From the NCBI GenBank assembly GCA_963402885.1, contig OY727099.1:17441001-17505000 (forward strand): 64,000 nucleotides of DNA. The letters are read 5' to 3'. This document shows positions 56,967 through 64,000 of this stretch, piece by piece (position 1 is the first letter of the stretch; every line of letters starts with the position of its first letter). The position numbers and the translations under genes are program-made. The stretch is from Antedon bifida (Eukaryota; Echinodermata; Crinoidea; Comatulida; Antedonidae). The notes under the pieces were generated by a model. It ran no database searches and was not told the origin of the DNA. It saw only the letters and a list, made by a program, of their open reading frames with translations.

Positions 56967-57367
56967 TTTTTTTGTTCAAAAAATAACTTTGACTTCCAGT
57001 CAAAGTTTTCGATCAAAACATATCTCATAATGCAACGTGCTTGTTTGGCTACTCTGTATGCATAATCATAAAACTTTTTCGCGATTTGTGAACAAACACC
57101 TTCTCACCCGTGACGAGTTGTAAACAATCCTAATTAGCATCATGCATAATGCATACTCGTTATTTGAAATCTTTGTTTACTTTCGCTCACGACGATTTTC
57201 CAGACGAAATGTAATCAAATTAATTTACCTGTTAATTATGTAAACTTTTTGTTTTTGGCTCGAATTTTCGACTTAAAATGAATAACTTTAATATTACTTT
57301 GATATGGCCAATTTAAATTTAGAATATTTTGACCTTTATTTTTTGTGTTTCAAGGGACAATACATCT
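56967..57367 (+). mobile_element. TTAA MITE, copy 3, left end missing
   Basis: Matches 54190-54597 closely (ataactttgacttccagtca; cataatgcaacgtgcttgtt) and ends gggacaatacatct + TTAA (57368-57371). The left terminus is absent; sequence changes abruptly near 56967. Confidence 0.85.
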
Positions 57368-57371
57368 TTAA

Positions 57372-59190
57372 GCATAGATAGAAATGGTTTAATTAATTAT
57401 TTTAGTACATACGAAATAATGTACAGTATGCGAATATAAATGTATTGTTTGGTGATTAAAAGGTTTGTTTTTTTTCATAATTTATTTAATCATGGTACTA
57501 CTATATGATTTCAAAATATTATTTAAGCTTTATATAAATATTTCCCACTAAGTTTGCTCGGACTGTACTACTACTAAGTTAACTATGACCATGTACACTA
57601 ATGCAATTTGGGGATGTAATTGTTGAATAAATGTATTCATTCACACATATAATATTTAATATTTATTTATATTAAGGCTGTGACAACTGGGTTTTCATAA
57701 TTAACAATTATGTACTCTTGTTTGGTAGGTATTTGCAACATTCCGAGTCTCGTTTGTTTTCGTTTGGTGTTAGTTAGTAGGACCCTCTCATGGGACCATT
57801 GCAGGTGTGTGACCGAAACGGTCGTCAACATTTTCTATGGGACGCCAATACCGCCACAGGAACAACAAGCTAATGCAGTAATATGAACGTACAGTAAAGC
57901 CTATGAAACCAATAAAATAAAAGAATTAACATATTTTTTAGTTACGTTTTTTTTAAAATAATGTTTATTATAATCATTCACCATTCTAAGCGCAATATAA
58001 ATTTAATTAACATATTTAAAAAAATATGGTACGTCAATTATTGAAGTTCAAATAGGCAAAACAAATACGAACGTACTGTAATAATATTAATATATGTTAT
58101 GTAGTAAAGCTATTTATAAATATTGTTATTTATTAGGTCCATACTGAATTCAATAACATATGAAATTGTGTAATACCTTTTAATATTATACCAATAAATC
58201 ATTTTAAATAAAGTTGTGTCCTATTGTCTTACAATTATGTGTATCAACAAAACCTCTGCGGGGCTAATTGTTTTGAATTTATGTTAGATGTTAGCGCATT
58301 AACCGCGTATTATCTGTGGAGCTCCACGTATCGGCGTCATCTAACATTACATAAAGACAATAATCTATTATTTGCACAGATATGCCACACACTTTTTGGT
58401 GCTTACGTTTTCCGTCAAAATGGAGTTTTTATCAACATGAACACTTGTATTGAATGCCAACAATCGAGAATCAAGAGAGATTGCTATGTGAGGAGTGTGA
58501 TAGATGGCAAAAAATTGAATTTAATAAATATATTATATTATGGTATTTAAATATTTTTTGAACTTAATTATACAGTAGGTTTACAGTATTAGTACTAGGG
58601 AGACATTTTAGATTTTAATAATAATAGTTAATGTAAATGTGCTGCTCTTGCAGCATTTATTTTGTCCAACTCTTTTCTGTACACTTCTACTGTATAACTA
58701 TGTTTACACAATATTCAATAATATACCATAAACATATACATAAATAATTAAAAATATCTATCTGTTAATATTAATTCACATAGGCCTATGTCATAAGTCA
58801 TTTCAATCTGAAAAAAAAATTATACCACACATTGTTTTGATTGCACGTTGTATAACAAAACGACACACGCAGCGTTTCATACATTCAATTATGTTTCGGC
58901 TGTAAACCGCATTGGGTGCCAAGGTAGTGCGACCTACTACACGCACGGTGGAGCTTCCCCTTTAAATGCCAGACACGTTCCATGTTTTATTTTTTGTTCA
59001 AATTGAGCAAGAATATCATTGCGTAACTTTAGAAAAACTATTTTAACGTTTTTGCGATGGGGTGACTTTGTAATGGGGCATTACACGCTGTTACACGGTG
59101 GACAAAAGCACCAAATTTGGAATGGAGCTTCGTTGGGACCTACCAATTGATTTTTGCTTAGGAGCCACTCTGGTCGTAATTTTTTTTTTT
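57372..59190. other. Intergenic; one unrecognised 108-codon ORF
   Basis: The ORF 58224-58550 (plus) begins MSYNYVYQQNLCGANCFEFM and has no recognised domain or splice support. 10-bp inverted words (atgttagatg/catctaacat) lie inside it, so it may be repeat-derived. The rest is AT-rich. Confidence 0.35.
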
Positions 59191-59191
59191 T

Positions 59192-59570
59192 AAGATGGCG
59201 GCCAAAATCCAAAATGGCCGCCAATAAATTGGAAAATCACATTTCATTTGTTGCAGAAGTCACATATAGGCAAATGAAATATCAAAACATAAGTATTCAT
59301 GGTCATTGAAACATATTTTAGACATGTTGCATGACATGGGTCATTCGTTGTTAAGATGGTGGCCAAAATCCAACATGGCTGCCAGTAGCCTAAACTGGAA
59401 TATCATTCTGGTTGCAGAAATCCCATATAGGTATTAAACGAAGTAGGAAAACATGGAGTAATCATGGTCATCGAAACATATTTTAGACATGGTACATAAT
59501 ATAGGTCACTCGTCGCAAAGATGGTGGAAAAAATAAAAAATGGCTACCAGTAAACTAGGAAATCACATAC
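59192..59570 (+). repeat. Three diverged units of about 163 bp ('aagatggcggccaaaatcca')
   Basis: Units begin at 59192, 59353 and 59518. Each has 'aagatggyggccaaaatcca', 'tggccgcca'-type text, 'ttgcagaagtcacatatagg', 'atggtcattgaaacatattt' and 'tagacatg'. The third is partial. Confidence 0.8.
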
Positions 59571-60214
59571 AGTATCTGTGGACGGCAGAAGTAATATGTA
59601 CTGAAGTAGCTGTAGTAAATGGTAGAGGTGGTATGTAAATTACAAATTACTGTGTAAAAAATCTATAAAAAAAAGTTATAACCAGTTCAGTTTCTGAAAC
59701 CACATAAAATGTGGTATTTTTGGGAAAATAAAGATTGAGGGCGCTGTTCACATAAGTAAAATTACACCTTTTAACCTGTAACTAATTAAGTTTTTGTCAG
59801 AATATTTTTTAAATGGTCTTATTTGATAGATAATTACATTTTCTTTAATTAAAGAAAGCAAATTTTACACTAAATATCCATAGTTCAGATAAATTTACGT
59901 TAAGTGCCTAAAATCAGCAAATATAACACATTTTAATACATAACATATACTATTGGATGTTAACAAATTACAAATTTAGTTATCATAAATAGGATTCAGA
60001 TTCTTTTACATTTTCATAGAAACTTATAAAACATATAAATATATATTTTTCTAACAATTTCTCATAAAAAAACTTTTACGACCACTAGTTTTTGAGATAT
60101 AGAAAGGTCTACTACCAGTACAGGTCAAAGGTCAATAACAAGAATCTGGGTCATTTTCTTGGAAAAGTTTGTATAAGACTGAATAGAAACATCCATCTTC
60201 TGATTAATTTAAGT

Positions 60215-60310
60215 TTAACACTTTGACTGCCAAACACGAAGATCTTCGTTTTTGGAAACACAACGCTTGACTGCCAAACACGAAGATCTTCGTTTTTCGC
60301 GTTTTTTTTA
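60215..60310. repeat. Two copies of 'tgactgccaaacacgaagat' with a 14-bp palindrome
   Basis: ttgactgccaaacacgaaga + tcttcgttttt occurs at about 60228 and 60268. Each includes acgaagatcttcgt, self-complementary. 'ttaacactttgactgcc' at 60218 resembles a piggyBac-type TIR next to TTAA, but no partner end was found. Confidence 0.6.
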
Positions 60311-60719
60311 CGAAATCCGGTAGATAGGTTAATTATTGGTATATACTATAAATATGAACACTATATTCGGTCTGGACCGTCAATATTTTACAATTTGAAA
60401 GTAACTAATCTGGTTACGAACGACTGTCAAAATGGTACCTGTCGAAATAACAAACACCGCGCATCACAGTAGCGCGTAGAGCGATGGCTTGCCGCATTGT
60501 GTATCGGTCGCGCACTAGCTATGCCGCCGAAGCATTACAAAGGTTTTTGTGGATTGACATGTTTGTTTGTTATCTGAATAAAAAATAATGGAGTCATTTT
60601 CAATATGAAGTCTTTAATTTTATTATTGTATGTATACCCTAATTGTTTTGGTGTTTTACTGAAAGTGACCGAGTTTCACGCAACAAACTTGTTTTGAAAT
60701 GGTATGGATATTATCATCA

Positions 60720-61080
60720 GTTTACTATCTAGGCTAGTAGTACTAGGCTAGCCTAGGCCTAGTCGTAAAACGGTTCCGGACCAACTTTAGGCCTGGTTAA
60801 CTAGGCCTGGTGTCTTTACTATGTGGATTTTGGCGAAACATTGATGTAAGATTTATGATTTATAAAATGTAATACAAAGTACAAACAGCACACCTACAGC
60901 ACCCCTAATAAATAAATGTACAATTTTAAAAAGACAAGGCCTGGTTAGTCCAATTTTACAAATTTTTTCTGTTCCTCTCACCAACCAAGCTGCATCTTAT
61001 AATAGGACTGAATACAATGTGTGTGCTATGCCTACTAGGCTATTACTGCTAGGGCCTAGCTAGGCTAGGCCTACCTAGGG
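60720..61080. repeat. TAGGCCTA/GCTAGGCC islands
   Basis: Clusters at 60728-60765, 60788-60812 and 61028-61080, with unique AT-rich sequence between. Confidence 0.7.
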
Positions 61081-61479
61081 AGTATGGTCGAAGTGGCCGC
61101 TAGTTTAATATCGTCATTTGTATGGAACGCCATGTGCGCCTTCGCCATGGCGTATGGCGAGTTGAGTTACAGCTGTATGTAAACCAATAAATATAATCCA
61201 AATCATGTACTATCGAATCTTTATATTTCTATAATAATTAAGTTTGCCTGCCGATAAATCAATGTATATTTTATTTGTATTTTAATATTAACTAACTAAA
61301 TATATTTACATATACTATCGAATCATTAATAATTTACGTTTGCATCATAATCTACGTACCATTGAACCTTTATATCTCATTTACGTACTATTTATTTATT
61401 AATATCTCTTTTTTTAAAAAATACATTGGCAGTGAAGGGAAAAATAATGTTGAACTGACCAGACGTTTCTTGAGCACTC

Positions 61480-62215
61480 TCCTATCGAATCTTTATACAG
61501 TATTGCATTAATAATTTACGTACGGTATTGCCGAATCTTTATATCTCATTTACATACTATCGAGTCTTTATACAGTATTGCAATAATTTACGTACGGTAT
61601 TGCCGAATCTTTATATCTCGTTTACTTTACTATCGAATCTTTATACAGTATTGCATTAATAATTTACGTATGGTATTGCCGAATCTTTATATCTCATTTA
61701 CATACTATCGAGTCTTTATACAGTATTGCAATAATTTACGTACGGTATTGCCGAATCTTTATATCTCGTTTACTTTACTATCGAATCTTCATACAGTATT
61801 GCATTAATAATTTACGTACGGTATTGCCGAATATTTATATCTCATTTACATCTATCGAGTCTTTATACAGTATTGCAATAATAATTTACGTACGGTATTG
61901 CCGAATATTTATATCTCCTTCACATACTATCGAATCTTCATACAGTATTGCATTAATAATTTACGTACGGTATTGCCGAATCTTTATATCTCATAAATTA
62001 CCGTACATACTATCGAATCTTTATACAGTTATTGCAATAATAATTTACGTACGGTATTGCCGAATCTTTATATCTCATTTACACTGTACTATCGAATCTT
62101 TATATCTCATAAATTACCGTACATACTATCGAATCTTTATACAGTTATTGCAATAATAATTTACGTACGGTATTGCCGAATCTTTATATCTCATTTACAC
62201 TGTACTATCGAATCT
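61480..62215. repeat. Tandem array with 148-bp two-unit higher-order period
   Basis: 'tacggtattgccgaatcttt' begins at 61521, 61593, 61669 (tatgg variant), 61741, 61817, 61891, 61966, 62050 and 62166. The first intervals alternate 72 and 76 bp, a two-unit period of 148 bp. The last two copies include a 116-bp direct duplication. 61200-61480 holds more diverged units. The 110- and 72-codon ORFs here are repeat products. Confidence 0.9.
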
Positions 62216-63650
62216 TGTTTTTTTTTATTGATTAGTAATAGGGTGTGTTATACATTAAGTGTTATTCCATTGTAATACATTGTTTGTGTTTTCAATAAAG
62301 CAACATGGGGAAGAAAACGCGACCTTCTACAGCACTATTCCTGGCCGGCCGCCAGTCGTGTTATTAGCAGAAATTCGCGTAATTAATTACCGTACCATAC
62401 AGACACTTGCATCTTATTTTAGTATTTAAAACTCATTTTAAATTGATCAATATTTATATATCTGAAGGTGAAAAAATAATTTAGGATCTTAAATAAATTG
62501 ATGTCATCATGTTATTGTAATTAAATTATGATTGCGAACACTACTACAGTAGTTACTTTACTAATTAATTAATATACAATAACAAATATATATTTTGATA
62601 TACTTTATTGCAAAAATATATATATTATTCTTAATAATTGGCTTATTATATATTATATTAACACCACAATGTATTTTATTGACTTTTTTAAACATATGTA
62701 TCATTTAGAACAGTTAAAGTAAGTAAATCATCGATTCGCCATTTCGTTTGAAAGAATGTATCACATTCAATCTGTAAAAAAGAGAATAAATTACATAATA
62801 ATGTAGATTGTTATTTACGTGGTCACAGTGCATTTCGGCCGCCAATCATTTCGGCCGCCGGTTATGGAACGACCAAATTCATGAAACTCCAAAAAGGACA
62901 AAATATGGCATGATCATTTCGGCGGCCAAGTATGGCGCGCCAAATTGAAATAGCCAAAAATAACTTTACCAAGTCTATGGAACGCCACAACTATGGTCAT
63001 TTAAACTAGAGATCAGTTGTGCAATGTAAATACTATTTAAAGTTATATTATTTTACCGTCTGAATATTTTGGTCCAAATGAATATTGATTAAATGTTAAT
63101 TATTTTTTTGTTATTTTACAGGTCCCGAAGATGCGTGTGCTTTGTAAAAATGTGTTTCTTTATGAATATAATAAATGTAAAACATACGAATAAAAGTGTT
63201 TTGACTGGCACATAAAACAACTTCAGCATCACCTCCTTCTTATTAAAAAAATGATAGCTTTGCGATAAGGGAAGTTTCATTTATAATTTCCAAACAAAAT
63301 ACCATAGGATGCGTTTTACAAGGCTCATTAAACAATGATCTTTGAAACCGCCGCTAACGATAACCGTACATATCTGAGGGGATTTTTCTTTGTCATTGTC
63401 GGACGCATTTCGTCATAAAATATATATATTAAAAAAACAAAGGCAGGCTAAAAATCCGACGCTAAGCAGTTACTATGCGCTAAAGAAGTAGGTGTATCTT
63501 TTTTTTTAGAATGTTTTTTTGCTTTTTGCACACTCCATATTAAATTTCAATAAACATGCGATGACGCGCGATGCATTGTTTATTTGTTTGTCCAAATATC
63601 CAAGTAAGAGGGTTCGATCAAATACGCCGATATTCTTTTTTTTGTCATTT
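62216..63650. other. Intergenic, no gene seen
   Basis: AT-rich, with a GC patch at 62830-62960 holding four 'ttcggcsgcc' words. The other text is unassigned. Confidence 0.4.
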
Positions 63651-63652
63651 AA

Positions 63653-64000
63653 AGATATATTGTCCCCCTAAAAAAAATATTTTTTTTAATTTTTTTGTTG
63701 AATGTGTTATTTTAATGTCACATAATAGTTATTCACTCTCACAAAAAATTGGGTCTGAAAAAAATTTATTTACCTGAGAAAAATGTAATTTAAAGCAAAA
63801 AATGGTCAAATTGTCTGGAAGACAATGAGTTTTTGGGTAATTTAACTGTTTATTTTGTCTTTTTATAGGTGAAATAATTTTTTTCCCCGTTTTTTTTCTT
63901 ATGGAAGTGAACAACTTCATTAAAACTGCAAAATGGCCCATTCAAAGTTCGATTTTAAAAATCTTTATTTTTCATGATTTTGGGGGACAATACATCTTTA
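63653..64000 (+). mobile_element. TTAA MITE, copy 4, cut by the window end
   Basis: TTAA at 63649-63652, then agatatattgtccccctaaa. The body matches copy 1 (38082-38421) in order. The right TIR gggggacaatacatct ends at 63997, followed by TTA at the window edge. Confidence 0.85.

Noticed and set aside
58224-58550. 108-codon plus-strand ORF
   Set aside because: No recognisable motif, no splice context, and internal inverted words; not called as a gene.
61824-62275. ORFs of 110 and 72 codons with repeated 'YVRYCRIF'
   Set aside because: They are translations of the tandem array at 61480-62215.

Overview
This is an AT-rich animal nuclear window. It has GT-AG introns, no bacterial operons and a dense load of transposable-element relics. 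The best-supported host gene is a homologue of OSTM1. The mobile-element set (Penelope-like retroelement, 5S-rRNA-headed SINEs, a LINE with an N-terminal 2A peptide, RTE and CR1/L2-type LINEs, PIF/Harbinger, pogo/Tigger, TTAA MITEs) and the many TAGGCCTA islands fit a marine invertebrate. I favour an echinoderm or hemichordate, but species is inference only.

Layout. 1-3.3 kb: diverged duplications, a 5S-derived SINE, a foldback MITE and nested insertions. 3.3-5.7 kb: broken RTE-clade LINE. 5.7-12.6 kb: inverted repeats, minisatellites and a retroposon with a target-site duplication. 13-15.8 kb: CR1/L2-type LINE fragment, then a decayed PIF/Harbinger transposase (minus strand) with a MADF/BESS-type exon on the opposite strand in its intron. 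16-21.6 kb: four consecutive copies (A-B-C-D) of a large repeat whose ends carry hairpins and which is full of TGACGTCA sites. 22.6-25.6 kb: LINE 3' end, then an intact 753-codon Penelope-like element. 26-29.8 kb: TAGGCCTA islands, a compact hairpin-ended element with a tRNA-like core, tandem duplications. 30-32.3 kb: HIRAN-like ORF divergent from a pogo-type transposase whose right end interrupts a LINE ORF1. 32.3-36 kb: more LINE relics, an inverted copy of the 16-21 kb repeat, minisatellites.

37.1-40.1 kb: OSTM1 homologue, five exons seen, signal-peptide exon not found. 45.8-47.0 kb (minus): the last three exons of an unidentified Ser/Lys-rich protein gene with consistent splice phases. 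47.9-48.4 kb: retropepsin/H2C2-type polyprotein relic. 49.7 kb: full tRNA-derived SINE. 50.3 kb: five 73-bp tandem units. 50.8-55.9 kb: near-perfect 29-bp inverted repeats around a degenerate CR1/L2-type LINE, itself interrupted at a TTAA by a MITE whose removal restores the reading frame. 56.6-64 kb: further MITE copies and tandem arrays, including one with a 148-bp two-unit higher-order period.

The host genes are islands in a landscape of nested insertions. Several nestings are exact enough to give relative ages. All homology calls are by eye from motifs; no database search was run.
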